DNA of 64,000 bases. Origin: Herbidospora mongoliensis. GTDB lineage: Bacteria; Actinomycetota; Actinomycetes; Streptosporangiales; Streptosporangiaceae. The translations under genes were made by a program, and so were the position numbers. Below the pieces are notes generated by a model. It made no database searches, was not told the origin of the DNA, and was given only the letters and a program-made list of their open reading frames with translations. Shown here in pieces: positions 8,848 to 17,147 of the stretch; within the stretch, counting starts at the first letter, position 1; the number at the start of each line of letters is the position of its first letter. The stretch covers positions 1-64,000 of the forward strand of contig NZ_BBXD01000019.1 of assembly GCF_001570545.1 (NCBI RefSeq), written 5' to 3'.

Positions 8848-10112
8848 CTGACCTGCCAGGTCGCGAAAACGATCCTAACGAGAACCCGTTCGCCATGTTC
8901 GGCAACCCCGAGCAGATGGCCCAGGCGATGCGCCAGTTCGCCGACATGCTCTCGGCTCCACCCGGCTCAGGCCCGGTGAACTGGGAGATGGCGAAGAACA
9001 TCGCCCGCCATGCCGTGGTCGCCGACGGCGGTGATCCCAGTGTGATGGAAGGCGAGAAACGTCAGATCATCGACGCGCTGAACCTGGCCGACCTGTGGCT
9101 CAACGAGGCCACATCGTTGCCGAGCGGCGTGTCGAACCCGCAGGCCTGGAGCCGGTCGGAGTGGATCGAGAAGACGGCCCCGATCTGGGCGCAGCTGTGT
9201 GACCCGGTGGCCGCCAAGATGGTCGAGACCATGGGCGGCAGCCTCGGCGCCGCCGGTCTCCCCGCCGAGGCCCAGGCCATGGCGGGCCCGCTCATGGGGA
9301 TGCTGAAGCAGATGGGCGGCATGATGGTCGGCCAGCAGATCGGCCAGGCCCTCGGCACCCTCGCCCGCGAGGTGATCGGCACCAGCGACATCGGCCTGCC
9401 GCTGTCCGAGTCCGCCGCGCTGCTGCCCGGCGGGATCGCCGCGTTCAGCCAGGGTCTCGAACTGCCCACCGATGAGATCCGGCTCTACCTGGCCCTTCGT
9501 GAAGCCGCTCATCACCGGCTGTTCCAGCACGTGCCGTGGCTGAAGTCCAACCTGCTCGGGGCGATCGAGGAATACGCCCGGGGCATCACCGTCGACGTGT
9601 CCGCCCTGCAGGAGAAGCTCCAGGGGCTCGACATCAACGACCCGTCGCGGCTTCAGGAGATCCTCTCGGGCGGCGACCTGCTCAAGCCCGCCGAGACCGA
9701 ACGTCAGAAGGTCGCCCTGAACCGGCTGGAGACCACGCTCGCGCTGGTCGAGGGCTGGGTCGCCACGGTCGTCGACGCCGCCGCGGCGGGCAAGCTGCCG
9801 TCTTCGGGGGCGCTTGGCGAGACCGTCCGGCGTCGCCGGGCCTCCGGCGGGCCGGCCGAGCTCACCTTCTCCACGCTGGTCGGTCTGGAGCTGCGGCCCC
9901 GGCGGCTGCGCGAGGCGGCGGCGCTGTGGAGGGCGGTCGGCGACGCGCGCGGCATCGACGAGCGCGACGACCTGTGGGGTCACCCCGACCTCATGCCGAC
10001 CCCGGCCGACCTCGACGACCCCCAGTCGTTCGTCACCGGCAAGGAAGACTTCGACCTCGGCCTGATGAAGCTCCTGGAAGAGACCGAAGACGGGCCGGAC
10101 GCCGACAAGTGA
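8844..10112 (+). CDS. Zinc-dependent metalloprotease family protein (DUF2342, zincin_2)
   Basis: 422 residues, full length for the DUF2342 family of actinobacteria. The GTG start is preceded by GAGG at 8833. An N-terminal acidic/Gly region leads into a long helical domain with a Met/Gly-rich helix (GPLMGMLKQMGGMMVGQQIG, about 150-170). The zinc-binding-like motif is LREAAHHRLFQHV near residue 220, a variant of HExxH as is usual in this family. The substrate is unknown. It overlaps the NUDIX gene by 4 nt, so the two are likely cotranscribed. Mycobacteria carry it at the same place (Rv3195). Confidence 0.88.
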   Translation: MTDLPGRENDPNENPFAMFGNPEQMAQAMRQFADMLSAPPGSGPVNWEMAKNIARHAVVADGGDPSVMEGEKRQIIDALNLADLWLNEATSLPSGVSNPQAWSRSEWIEKTAPIWAQLCDPVAAKMVETMGGSLGAAGLPAEAQAMAGPLMGMLKQMGGMMVGQQIGQALGTLAREVIGTSDIGLPLSESAALLPGGIAAFSQGLELPTDEIRLYLALREAAHHRLFQHVPWLKSNLLGAIEEYARGITVDVSALQEKLQGLDINDPSRLQEILSGGDLLKPAETERQKVALNRLETTLALVEGWVATVVDAAAAGKLPSSGALGETVRRRRASGGPAELTFSTLVGLELRPRRLREAAALWRAVGDARGIDERDDLWGHPDLMPTPADLDDPQSFVTGKEDFDLGLMKLLEETEDGPDADK

Positions 10113-10663
10113 CCCTGCGTGACGAAGCCTCGGCGCTGCTCGCGGCCTGGACCGGCCCGACCCCGCGGGAAGAGGCGCTCCGCCACGAGTTCCTGCGCCA
10201 TCTGGCCGAACACGAAGACGGGATGTGGCGGTCCTGCGTACCGGCGCATCTGACCGCCACGACGGCGGTGCTGTCCCACGACGGCGCGAAGGTGCTGCTC
10301 ACGCACCATCCGAAGGCGAAGATGTGGCTCCCGATGGGGGGCCACTGCGAGCCCGGCGACCAGACGCTGCCCGACGCGGCGCTGCGTGAGGCGTTCGAGG
10401 AGTCGGGGATCGCCGGCCTGACCCTGCTTCCCGGGCCGCTGGCGCTCGACCGGCACGAGGTGTGGTGTCATCCGCCGCAGTGCTGGCACCTCGACGTGGA
10501 GTTCGGCGCGGTGGCGCCCGCCGGGGCCGAGATCGTGATCAGCGACGAGTCGCTCGCGCTCGACTGGTTCCCCGTCGACGAGATCCCGGAGCCCAGCGAC
10601 ATGGCCACCCGGCGGCTGGCGCGCAGGGCGCGCACCATGCTCGCGCACAACCTTCACAATTGA
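10109..10663 (+). CDS. NUDIX hydrolase
   Basis: 184 residues from GTG 10109, which overlaps the previous stop codon (GTGA). The Nudix box is at about residues 76-98: GGHCEPGDQTLPDAALREAFEESGI matches Gx5Ex7REUxEExGU apart from a Phe in REAFEESG. The flanking KMWLPMGG strand is typical. It should hydrolyse a nucleoside diphosphate derivative; the exact substrate cannot be read. Translational coupling to the metalloprotease suggests a shared transcript. Confidence 0.88.
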   Translation: MTLRDEASALLAAWTGPTPREEALRHEFLRHLAEHEDGMWRSCVPAHLTATTAVLSHDGAKVLLTHHPKAKMWLPMGGHCEPGDQTLPDAALREAFEESGIAGLTLLPGPLALDRHEVWCHPPQCWHLDVEFGAVAPAGAEIVISDESLALDWFPVDEIPEPSDMATRRLARRARTMLAHNLHN

Positions 10664-10690
10664 CTTACACCTCCTCTGCACAGCGCTGGC

Positions 10691-10696
10691 TAGGGT
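10691..10696 (+). promoter_or_regulatory. -10 box of a leaderless promoter
   Basis: TAGGGT lies exactly 7 nt upstream of GTG 10704, with no ribosome binding site between. This is the geometry of a leaderless actinobacterial transcript. No convincing -35 was found at 17 nt. Confidence 0.45.
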
Positions 10697-10703
10697 TTTC
10701 GGC

Positions 10704-11714
10704 GTGGACACACAGGCGCAGGCAGAGGTCGAGGTCGGCGGGAAGATCCGCTCTCCTGAGCGGTCACCCGGACGCAAGCGGCGGGCCTTCGCCTGGCTGC
10801 TCGCCGCGATCAGCGTGGTCTGGGCCTTCTTCCGGCTGACCGGGATCGAGATCACCGGGTTCGGGACGCTGCTGTCGACCGGGACTCCCTACGCGCTTCT
10901 CGGCGCGGTCGTGGCGGTGCTGGTCGCGGTGCTGTGCCGGGCCCGCTGGGCCACCGTCGCGGCGCTGGTGTCCGTGGTCGGGCTGTCGGTCGTCGTGCTG
11001 CCTCGGGCGCTGCCCTCGGCGCAGCCCTCCGTCGACGGGCCCTCGCTCCGGGTGCTGTCGGTCAACATGCGCTTCGGGCGCGCCGACGTGGGGTCTCTGA
11101 TGGCTCTCGTACGATCTGCGCGCCCCGATGTGATCTCGGTGCAGGAGCTGAGCCCTCGGGCGGTCGAGGGGCTGGCCGCGGCGGGGCTGGGGGCGCTGAT
11201 GCCGTACGACCATCTGGAACCCCACTTCAGTGCTGCGGGGTCGGGGATCTACTCGCGGTTCCCGGTCACCGCGCTGGCTCCGTTCGCTCCGGGGGACGGG
11301 CACCAGATGCCGTACGCGAAGGTCGAGGTTCCCGGCGGGCCGCCGGTCGAGCTGATCGACGTGCACACGGTGGCGCCGCTCGGGCGTGACCAGGGGCTGT
11401 GGCGGGAGGGGCTGCGGTCGCTGCCCCGGCCGGCGGAGGGCACGATCCGGATCCTGGCCGGGGACTACAACGCGACGTTCGACCACGCGGAGTTCCGCGC
11501 GCTGGTCGGGCAGGGGTGGGTCGACGCCGCCGACGCCACCGGGAAGGGCCTGATCACGACCTGGCCCGCCGAGCGGCGGCTGCCGCCGATCATCACCATC
11601 GACCACGTGCTGGTGGACCCTCGCGTGGCGATCGACCACGTCAGCATCCACGACGTGGCCGGAACCGACCACCGGGCGTTCTTCACGGTGCTCCGGCTGC
11701 CGGCCTCGGTCTAG
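10704..11714 (+). CDS. Membrane-anchored endonuclease/exonuclease/phosphatase family protein
   Basis: 336 residues. A basic cytoplasmic N-terminus is followed by about three membrane helices (31-50, 65-83, 88-105), then an EEP-fold catalytic domain (about 118-333) outside the cell. EEP motifs in order: LSVNMRFG, ISVQELSP (metal-binding Glu), GSGIYSRFPV, DVHTVAP, GDYNAT (Asp/Asn), IDHVLVD and GTDHRAFF (catalytic His). It is probably a phosphodiesterase or nuclease acting outside the membrane. Start GTG 10704 is 7 nt after a TAGGGT box. It ends tail to tail with the VOC gene, with 4 nt overlap. Confidence 0.88.
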   Translation: MDTQAQAEVEVGGKIRSPERSPGRKRRAFAWLLAAISVVWAFFRLTGIEITGFGTLLSTGTPYALLGAVVAVLVAVLCRARWATVAALVSVVGLSVVVLPRALPSAQPSVDGPSLRVLSVNMRFGRADVGSLMALVRSARPDVISVQELSPRAVEGLAAAGLGALMPYDHLEPHFSAAGSGIYSRFPVTALAPFAPGDGHQMPYAKVEVPGGPPVELIDVHTVAPLGRDQGLWREGLRSLPRPAEGTIRILAGDYNATFDHAEFRALVGQGWVDAADATGKGLITTWPAERRLPPIITIDHVLVDPRVAIDHVSIHDVAGTDHRAFFTVLRLPASV

Positions 11715-12127
11715 CCCTTGCGCGGCTGGTTGAAGCGCAGCAGGTTGCCCGACGGGTCGCGGAAGGCGCAGTCGCGGACGCCGTAGAACTGGTCGATCGG
11801 CTCCTGGAGGACCTCGGCGCCCGACGCGGCGATCTTCTCGAAGGTGGCGTCGCAGTCGTCGGTGGAGAAGATCAGGCCGCGCAGCAGGCCCTTGGCCAGC
11901 AGCTCCGACATGGTCTCCTTGTCCTCAGCCGAGGCGCCCGGGTCGGCCAGCGGCGGTTCGAGCACGATCTCCACGTCGGGCTGCGACGGGGGGCCGACGG
12001 TGACCCATCGCATGCCCTCGTAGGAGACGTCGTTGCGGACTTCCAGACCGAGCACGTCGCGGTAGAAGGCGAGCGCGGTGTCGTGGTCGTCGACGGCGAT
12101 GAAGCACGTGCGAAGTTTGATGTCCAT
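11711..12127 (-). CDS. VOC-family (glyoxalase/dioxygenase-fold) protein
   Basis: 138 residues from ATG 12127; a GTG three codons upstream is also possible. A single VOC unit: it opens KLRTCFIAVDDHDTALAFYRDVLG and closes GVRDCAFRDPSGNLLRFNQP, with metal-ligand candidates in the usual beta strands. Such proteins often bind or modify small toxic compounds, and the exact role is unknown. It is the last gene of a minus-strand set with an AraC-type regulator immediately upstream (10 nt), an arrangement seen for regulator/target pairs. Confidence 0.85.
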   Translation of the reverse strand: MDIKLRTCFIAVDDHDTALAFYRDVLGLEVRNDVSYEGMRWVTVGPPSQPDVEIVLEPPLADPGASAEDKETMSELLAKGLLRGLIFSTDDCDATFEKIAASGAEVLQEPIDQFYGVRDCAFRDPSGNLLRFNQPRKG

Positions 12128-12137
12128 GCGTCTCACG

Positions 12138-12557
12138 CTACGGCGCGGCCGGTGACTTGGCTTCTCCGTTCCTGACCGGTCGGGTGTAGATCTTCGCGAT
12201 GCAGGGAGGGATGGCGGCGGCCTCGTCGTGGGAGCGGGCGCGGTAGGCGCTGGGGCTCTCCCCGACCAGCTCGGTGAAGCGGGTGCTGAAGGAGCCGAGC
12301 GACGTACAGCCGACCGCGAAGCAGACCTCGGTGACCGACAGCACGCCGGCGCGCAGCAGCGCCTTGGCGCGTTCGATCCGGCGGGTCATGAGATGGCTGT
12401 ACGGGGTCTCCCCGAAGGCCGCCCGGAAGCTGCGGGAGAAGTGACCGGGCGACATGAGGGCGGCGTGGGCCAGGGCGGGGACATCGAGGGGGCTGGCGTA
12501 GTCGCGGTCCATCATGTCGCGGACCTTGCGCAGGCGGACGAGGTCGTCGCGGTTCAT
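12138..12557 (-). CDS. AraC-family transcriptional regulator (DNA-binding domain only)
   Basis: 139 residues from ATG 12557, which overlaps the upstream stop codon (ATGA). The double helix-turn-helix domain spans residues ~8-105: VPALAHAALMSPGHFSRSFRAAFG is the first HTH and VTEVCFAVGCTSLGSFSTRFTELVGESPSAYR the second with the signature. There is no ligand-binding domain, like SoxS-size regulators. With the VOC gene 10 nt downstream, it probably controls that gene and itself. Confidence 0.9.
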   Translation of the reverse strand: MNRDDLVRLRKVRDMMDRDYASPLDVPALAHAALMSPGHFSRSFRAAFGETPYSHLMTRRIERAKALLRAGVLSVTEVCFAVGCTSLGSFSTRFTELVGESPSAYRARSHDEAAAIPPCIAKIYTRPVRNGEAKSPAAP

Positions 12558-13138
12558 GCGATCACCAGGGCACGGGTGGAGTCCCAGCCTTCCAGGCCAG
12601 GGTCGAGGCGGGCGAGGTCGGCGGGGGTGCGGAGGCGGTGCCAGCCCGGCCCGGTGGCGATCTTGCGGGGGCCGGGGGCCTGGGCGCGCAGGGCCTTGAC
12701 GATCTCGGGGTGGTCGACGTCGAGGGTCGCCCACTCGGGGAACGGCAGGTGCGCGGCGACCGCGACGGCTCCCCCGGCGTCGGCCGGGCAGACGGCGATG
12801 TCGGCGCGGCCGAGTTCGCGGAAGAGCTTGCCGATCAGCAGCGGCGGCAGGTCGGGGGCGTCGGCGCAGACCACGACCGCCTGGTCGGCCGGCGGCAGGG
12901 CGGAGAAGGCCTGGCCGGCGGAGTCGAGGGAGATCACCGGCGTGCCCGGCCAGGCGATCTCCTCCAGACCTGTGACTCCAACCGCTAGGATCACTGGGGT
13001 CACCAGGTCGAGTCCGGCGACCATCTCGTAGGTGTCCTCGGCCACCGCACGCAGGAACGCGTCACGGTCGACGCCAGGGGGCGCCGCGTCGCCGGTCGAC
13101 GGGGTCACCAGCACGGCCACCAGCCGGTCGGTCAACAC
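12554..13138 (-). CDS. GT-A-fold nucleotidyltransferase-like protein (DUF2064/CofC-like)
   Basis: About 194 residues. The frame can start at GTG 13138 or TTG 13135; GGAGGA just upstream gives better spacing to the TTG. The central VVVCADAPDLPPLLIGKLF matches the D-x-P-x-L-P acceptor/metal motif of GT-A transferases of the CofC/MobA/DUF2064 type, and AVCPADAGGAVAVA fits the following strand. The N-terminus lacks the usual glycine-rich NTP loop, so activity is uncertain. It overlaps both neighbours (7 nt upstream, 4 nt downstream) in a tight operon. Confidence 0.55.
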   Translation of the reverse strand: MLTDRLVAVLVTPSTGDAAPPGVDRDAFLRAVAEDTYEMVAGLDLVTPVILAVGVTGLEEIAWPGTPVISLDSAGQAFSALPPADQAVVVCADAPDLPPLLIGKLFRELGRADIAVCPADAGGAVAVAAHLPFPEWATLDVDHPEIVKALRAQAPGPRKIATGPGWHRLRTPADLARLDPGLEGWDSTRALVIA

Positions 13139-13710
13139 TCCTCCGGGGTGCCGCTCGCGGCCATGGAGAAACCCTCCAGGAAACCGCGTGCGCGTTCGGC
13201 CTTGGGGTAACGTTCGACCAGCGCCCAGAACCGGGGGCCGTGACTCGGCACCAGAAGGTGCACCAGCTCATGCATGATCACGTAGTCTACGACCCACGCG
13301 GGCATACCCCGCAGTCTCACCGACAGCCGGATCGTGCCATGATCTGGAGTGCATGACCCCCATCGGTGGAGCTGGTTCTCGACCCAGCGGACACTCGATG
13401 GCGCGGCCCTGCCATCGAGGTATCGGGCCGACAGTTCCCGCGCGCGATCGAGCAGGTCGTCGTCGCTGGGTCTTTTACGCTGCTCCTTCGCCGCCAGGCG
13501 TTCGAGCATGCGACGTACCCACTGCTCCTCGTCGGTCGTGCTCAGACCGGCAGGCAGCAGCACGATGGTTTTGTCTCCATCGCGGTACGCGGAAACGGTT
13601 CGCCGCCGACGTGGGCTCCGACGAACCTCGACTGTCTCGGGGGGCACATATGCACGGTACTCGACACGCGCGGAATTCCACAGGGGGTCACGGACGTTCC
13701 CGCTGGTCAA
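13132..13710 (-). CDS. YgjP-like zinc metallopeptidase (DUF45/M48-type)
   Basis: 192 residues from TTG 13710, supported by GGGGGA 8 nt upstream; GTG 13647 is an alternative. The core motif HELVHLLVPSHGPRFW supplies HExxH plus the downstream His of YgjP-like peptidases. WGSCTPDHGTIRLSVRL and PAWVVDYVIMHELVH are also family signatures. It is cytoplasmic with no signal. It heads the minus-strand run that continues with the GT-A-like, AraC and VOC genes. Confidence 0.9.
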   Translation of the reverse strand: MTSGNVRDPLWNSARVEYRAYVPPETVEVRRSPRRRRTVSAYRDGDKTIVLLPAGLSTTDEEQWVRRMLERLAAKEQRKRPSDDDLLDRARELSARYLDGRAAPSSVRWVENQLHRWGSCTPDHGTIRLSVRLRGMPAWVVDYVIMHELVHLLVPSHGPRFWALVERYPKAERARGFLEGFSMAASGTPEEC

Positions 13711-13753
13711 TCAACGTTTCCCCCATGTTAAGCCGACACACTGGCCTCAGTGG

Positions 13754-13762
13754 TCATCCACA
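13754..13762 (+). promoter_or_regulatory. Near-consensus DnaA box
   Basis: TCATCCACA differs from the TTATCCACA consensus at one position. It lies in the 316-nt divergent intergenic region upstream of the ThiF-like gene. One site alone could be chance; see the perfect box at 13966. Confidence 0.3.
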
Positions 13763-13965
13763 GGAGAGCTGGTGAGAGTGCCGGTAAAGGCCGGTGCGCT
13801 CCAGTTTCCCCGTTGGTACGGCAACGGACGGATATGACCACGTGCCGAAAAGCAAAACCTTTCTCCGTTACGGCTCCGCCCGGCCGGCACCGCCCACCGC
13901 TCTCGGTGCGCCCCGCAACCGGCGCCAACCGGCCGCGCCCGCCCCGGATCGATACGCCGGGAAGG

Positions 13966-13974
13966 TTATCCACA
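13966..13974 (+). promoter_or_regulatory. Consensus DnaA box
   Basis: A perfect TTATCCACA, 52 nt before the ThiF-like start codon and 204 nt from the near-consensus box. The rest of this intergenic region (13711-14026) holds no gene I can support. Confidence 0.4.
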
Positions 13975-14026
13975 GGCGGCGGGAAAGCGCCTCGGCGGAA
14001 GCACCGGGTGTGACAGTTTCCCCGCC

Positions 14027-15157
14027 ATGACACAACTCCTGGGTATGGCCAGCCGGCCGAGAGTGAAGCCCGCCGTCGGGGTCGCGGCGCGTGACGAGGA
14101 GACACTCCAGTTCGGGCTGCATCCCGCACGGGCGGTGCTGCTGACCGGGCTCGACGAGCGGGGGCGGCGCTTCGTGAGAGCCCTCGACGGCACCAGGACT
14201 CTGGCGCAGGCCATCGCCGAGTCCCGCATCGACGAGACGATCGCCACGCGGATCATCGATCTGCTCGCCGGCCGGGGCCTGCTCGACGACGTCTCGGGGC
14301 CCGCGCCGCTGACCTCCCTCAGCCGGGAGGAGCGCGACCGGTTCAGGCCCGACCTGGAGGCGCTGTCGCTCCCTCCCACGGTCTACGAGCTGACCGAGTC
14401 CGCCTCCGGCCAGAAGTCCCTCCCCCCGGCCCTGGACGGCGGACTGAAGGCCTTTACGGCCAGACAAGGGTCTTATGTCCGGATTTATGGTGCCGGGCGG
14501 GTAGGAGCCCGTGTGGCCGCGCTGCTGGCCGCGGCGGGGGTCGGGCGGATCTGTGTGCTCGATCCCGAGTGCGCGCGGCCGGAGGACGTCGTCCCGGGCG
14601 GCCTCGGCTGGGAACACGTGGGCAAGCCTCGCGAGGAGGGCGCGGTCGCGGTGGCCTCCTCGGTCGCGCCGAGTGTCACCGCATGGGAGGGGCGGGCCGC
14701 CGCCGGGCTCATGGACGGCGCCGCCACCCCCGACATGGTCGTGCTGGCGCCGATCGGCGCGGCCGATCCGTTGCTGGCCCACGACCTCACCACGCTGGGC
14801 GTCCCGCACCTGCTCGCGACCTGCGCCGAGGGATGCGGTTCCGTGGGGCCGCTGGTGGTGCCGGGGCAGTCGCCGTGCCTGGGATGCGTCGAGTTGACCC
14901 GGCGAGACCGGGATCCTGGCTGGCCCACGGTCCGGGCCGCCATCCGGGGGCAGACGGGTTGTGACACCATCACGTCGGGTTTGGTCGCCGGTCAGGCGGC
15001 CGGGCAGGTGCTCGCATTCCTCGACGGACGCGGTGTCGACGCGGTCGGCACGGCGGAAATCCTGCCGGATTTACAGTGGCGGCGCAGGGTCTGGCCGCGT
15101 CATCCTCGATGCCGTTGTAGTCGAAACGACCAGGCTGGGCTAACAATGGTCGCGTGA
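14027..15157 (+). CDS. ThiF/E1-like adenylyltransferase-fold protein
   Basis: 376 residues. The N-terminal third resembles a winged-helix/leader-binding region (TLAQAIAESRIDETIATRIIDLLAGRGLL). The E1-like Rossmann domain starts near residue 148 with VRIYGAGRVGARVAALLAAAGVG. CLGCVELTRRDRD near residue 285 and HPRCRCS at the C-terminus would form a Cys4-type zinc site as in ThiF proteins. Related proteins are annotated as leader-binding proteins of thiazole/oxazole peptide systems, but no precursor or cyclodehydratase is here. The gene is at the Rv3196 position of the conserved block, so a housekeeping role is more likely. It overlaps the kinase gene by 4 nt. Confidence 0.8.
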   Translation: MTQLLGMASRPRVKPAVGVAARDEETLQFGLHPARAVLLTGLDERGRRFVRALDGTRTLAQAIAESRIDETIATRIIDLLAGRGLLDDVSGPAPLTSLSREERDRFRPDLEALSLPPTVYELTESASGQKSLPPALDGGLKAFTARQGSYVRIYGAGRVGARVAALLAAAGVGRICVLDPECARPEDVVPGGLGWEHVGKPREEGAVAVASSVAPSVTAWEGRAAAGLMDGAATPDMVVLAPIGAADPLLAHDLTTLGVPHLLATCAEGCGSVGPLVVPGQSPCLGCVELTRRDRDPGWPTVRAAIRGQTGCDTITSGLVAGQAAGQVLAFLDGRGVDAVGTAEILPDLQWRRRVWPRHPRCRCSRNDQAGLTMVA

Positions 15158-16470
15158 GTGACCTTCCGCGCAACGCCGTGACGCGCTCGGCGAAGCTGGC
15201 GGCCCTGCCCCTGGGGTTCGCTGGGCGCACTGCTCTCGGCCTGGGGAAACGGATCGGCGGGAAGCCCGCGGAAATCGTCGCCCAGGAGATCCAGGAGCGT
15301 ACTGCGGCGCAGATTTTCAAGATTCTCGGTGAGCTCAAAGGCGGGGCGATGAAGCTCGGCCAGGCGTTGTCGATCTTCGAGGCGGCCCTGCCGACCGAGA
15401 TCGCCGGGCCATATCGGGCCACCCTGACCAAACTTCAGGACGCCGCGCCCCCGCTCCCCGCCGCGACCGTGCACCGGGTGCTGGCCGAGGAACTGGGGGC
15501 CGACTGGCGGGAGAACTTCCTGTCGTTCGACGACCGGCCGGCCGCGGCCGCGTCGATCGGGCAGGTCCACCGTGCGGTCTGGCACGACGGCCGCGAGGTC
15601 GCCGTGAAGATCCAGTATCCCGGGGCGGGCAAGGCGCTGATCTCCGACTTCAACCAGCTCTCGCGGCTGGGGAAGATGTTCGGGGCGCTGCTGCCGGGGC
15701 TCGACATCAAGGCGGTGCTGGCCGAACTGAAAGACCGGATCGTCGAGGAACTCGACTACTTCCTGGAGGCCGAGGCGCAACACGCGTTCGCGGTCGCCTA
15801 CAAGGACGACCCCGACTTCCGGGTCCCCGATGTGATCGCGGCCAACGAACACGTCCTGGTGACCGAGTGGATCGACGGCACCCCCCTGTCGAAGGTGATC
15901 ACCGACGGCAGCCCCGAAGACCGCGACCGGGCCGGCCTGCTGCTGACCCGGTTCCTGTTCAGCTCCCCCGCCCGGGTGGGGATGCTGCACGCCGACCCGC
16001 ACCCCGGGAACTTCCGCATGCTGCCCGACGGCCGGCTCGGCGTGCTCGACTTCGGCGCGGTCAACCGCATGCCCGAGGGCTACCCGCCGCTGTTCGGGCG
16101 GCTGGTGCGCCTGTTCAACCAGGGCGACATGGACACGGTCGTCGACGGCCTGCGCGAGGAGGGCTTCATCCGCCCGCACATCGAGGTCGACGTCGACTCC
16201 CTGCGCGCGTTCCTGGCGCCCTACGTGGAACCGACCCAGGTCGAGGAGTTCACCTTCAGCCGAGGGTGGCTCCAGGCCCAGGCCGCCAGCGCGACCGATC
16301 TGCGCTCGACGAACGTGGTCCGTCAGCTCAACCTGCCCGCTAACTACGTGCTGATCCACCGGGTCCACGCGGCGGGCGTGGGCGTCCTGTGCCAGCTCGG
16401 CACCACGGCCCGCTTCCGCGACGAGGTCCTCAACTGGGTCCCCGGCTTCGCCGACGGGATGATGGAGTAG
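15154..16470 (+). CDS. ABC1/AarF (UbiB-like) family atypical kinase
   Basis: 438 residues from GTG 15154 (GTGA overlap). Family motifs: KGGAMKLGQALS (KxGQ), AAAASIGQVHRAV (Ala-rich loop in place of the P-loop), VAVKIQYPG (Lys), HADPHPGNFRML (catalytic loop) and LGVLDFGAVNR (DFG). Members bind ATP and help control quinone or lipid metabolism at membranes. It is cytoplasmic and probably membrane-associated. The C-terminal end is unusual: the last codons and stop overlap the antisense remains of a methyltransferase gene, suggesting that a deletion trimmed or re-formed the end of this gene. Confidence 0.92.
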   Translation: MSDLPRNAVTRSAKLAALPLGFAGRTALGLGKRIGGKPAEIVAQEIQERTAAQIFKILGELKGGAMKLGQALSIFEAALPTEIAGPYRATLTKLQDAAPPLPAATVHRVLAEELGADWRENFLSFDDRPAAAASIGQVHRAVWHDGREVAVKIQYPGAGKALISDFNQLSRLGKMFGALLPGLDIKAVLAELKDRIVEELDYFLEAEAQHAFAVAYKDDPDFRVPDVIAANEHVLVTEWIDGTPLSKVITDGSPEDRDRAGLLLTRFLFSSPARVGMLHADPHPGNFRMLPDGRLGVLDFGAVNRMPEGYPPLFGRLVRLFNQGDMDTVVDGLREEGFIRPHIEVDVDSLRAFLAPYVEPTQVEEFTFSRGWLQAQAASATDLRSTNVVRQLNLPANYVLIHRVHAAGVGVLCQLGTTARFRDEVLNWVPGFADGMME

Positions 16471-16822
16471 TTGGCGAGGACGCCGGCCAGAGTGCCGTCC
16501 TCGACCTTGAGTGCGTCCATCGTGCCGATCTCGAAGCGCATGTCGGGATAGCTGCTGCAGGCCTGGGCGATCATCTCCGGCGACAGGTCGACGCCGAAGG
16601 CGGGCAGGCCCAAGGAGGACAGGTGGGCGGTGACGTGGCCGGGGCCGCAGCCCACGTCGGCCACCAGGCCGCCGCCCCGGGTCTGCAGCGTTTCGGCGAA
16701 GACCGTGATCATCGCGTGGCTGAGCGGGGTGGAGCGGTAACGCTCGGGGAGTCCACGGCGTAATTGGCGGCGACGGCGTCGTACGCCTCGCGGGTGGCGG
16801 CGAGAAGGTCCGGCTCTGTCAT
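16458..16822 (-). pseudogene. Decayed class I SAM-dependent methyltransferase
   Basis: On the minus strand ATG 16822 opens a methyltransferase-like N-terminus (MTEPDLLAATREAYDAVAAN), but that frame stops within 40 codons. The homology resumes in another frame with a complete SAM motif I (VADVGCGPGHVTAHLSSLG, FGVDLSPEMI) and motif II region (FEIGTMDALKVEDGTLAGVL), then ends at ANYSII inside the 3' end of the ABC1 kinase gene. The protein is thus frameshifted near 16745 and lacks its C-terminal half. The breakpoint coincides with the kinase stop codon. Confidence 0.75.
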
Positions 16823-16863
16823 GAGCCGTCATGCTAAAGGCCATTCGGTGAATCGGGCAGCAG

Positions 16864-16899
16864 AAAGGCCCAGGTGTGTAGTGGTACACCTGGGCCTTT
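16864..16899 (+). terminator. Bidirectional intrinsic terminator
   Basis: A perfect 14-bp stem (16864-16877 / 16886-16899) with an 8-nt loop, followed on the plus strand by TTTTTCT and on the minus strand by TTTCTGCT. It can end both the rightward kinase transcript and the leftward whiB7/small-protein transcript. Confidence 0.85.
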
Positions 16900-16914
16900 T
16901 TCTACAGGTGGCTG

Positions 16915-17097
16915 TTAGAGCCTCGACAAAGCAGCCTGGAGAGCGGCGGTGGCGCGGGCGGCCCTTTTACGGGCTTTGTTCGCGCTGGCCACGCGGCTCG
17001 CGAGGCTGTGCTCCGCGGCTTCCCGCTGGAGCCCCCGTATTCGCTCATCTACCAGTTCCTGGAACAGATGTGGCGCGGAGGTCGTATGGAAGGTCAT
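16915..17097 (-). CDS. Small basic helical protein downstream of whiB7
   Basis: 60 residues, no family recognised. The sequence is a single amphipathic helical stretch with an Ala/Arg/Lys-rich C-terminal half (SANKARKRAARATAALQAAL), with no signal peptide or cysteine. It lies 50 nt after the whiB7 stop on the same strand and just before the terminator at 16864-16899, so it is probably cotranscribed with whiB7. Codon use agrees with a real gene, but the ribosome binding site is weak. Confidence 0.5.
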   Translation of the reverse strand: MTFHTTSAPHLFQELVDERIRGLQREAAEHSLASRVASANKARKRAARATAALQAALSRL

Positions 17098-17147
17098 TGG
17101 AGTTCTCTTTTCTTTGGCTGTTCGTCGGTTGTGCTGTCGGATTGTTG

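Noticed and set aside
13349-13837. Plus-strand frames over the YgjP-like gene and the divergent intergenic region
   Set aside because: Antisense to a gene with a clear HExxH motif; no motif in the translations.
14027-15157. A thiazole/oxazole-modified peptide cluster, suggested by the ThiF-like protein
   Set aside because: No precursor peptide, YcaO or dehydrogenase gene is nearby, and the gene sits in a conserved housekeeping neighbourhood.
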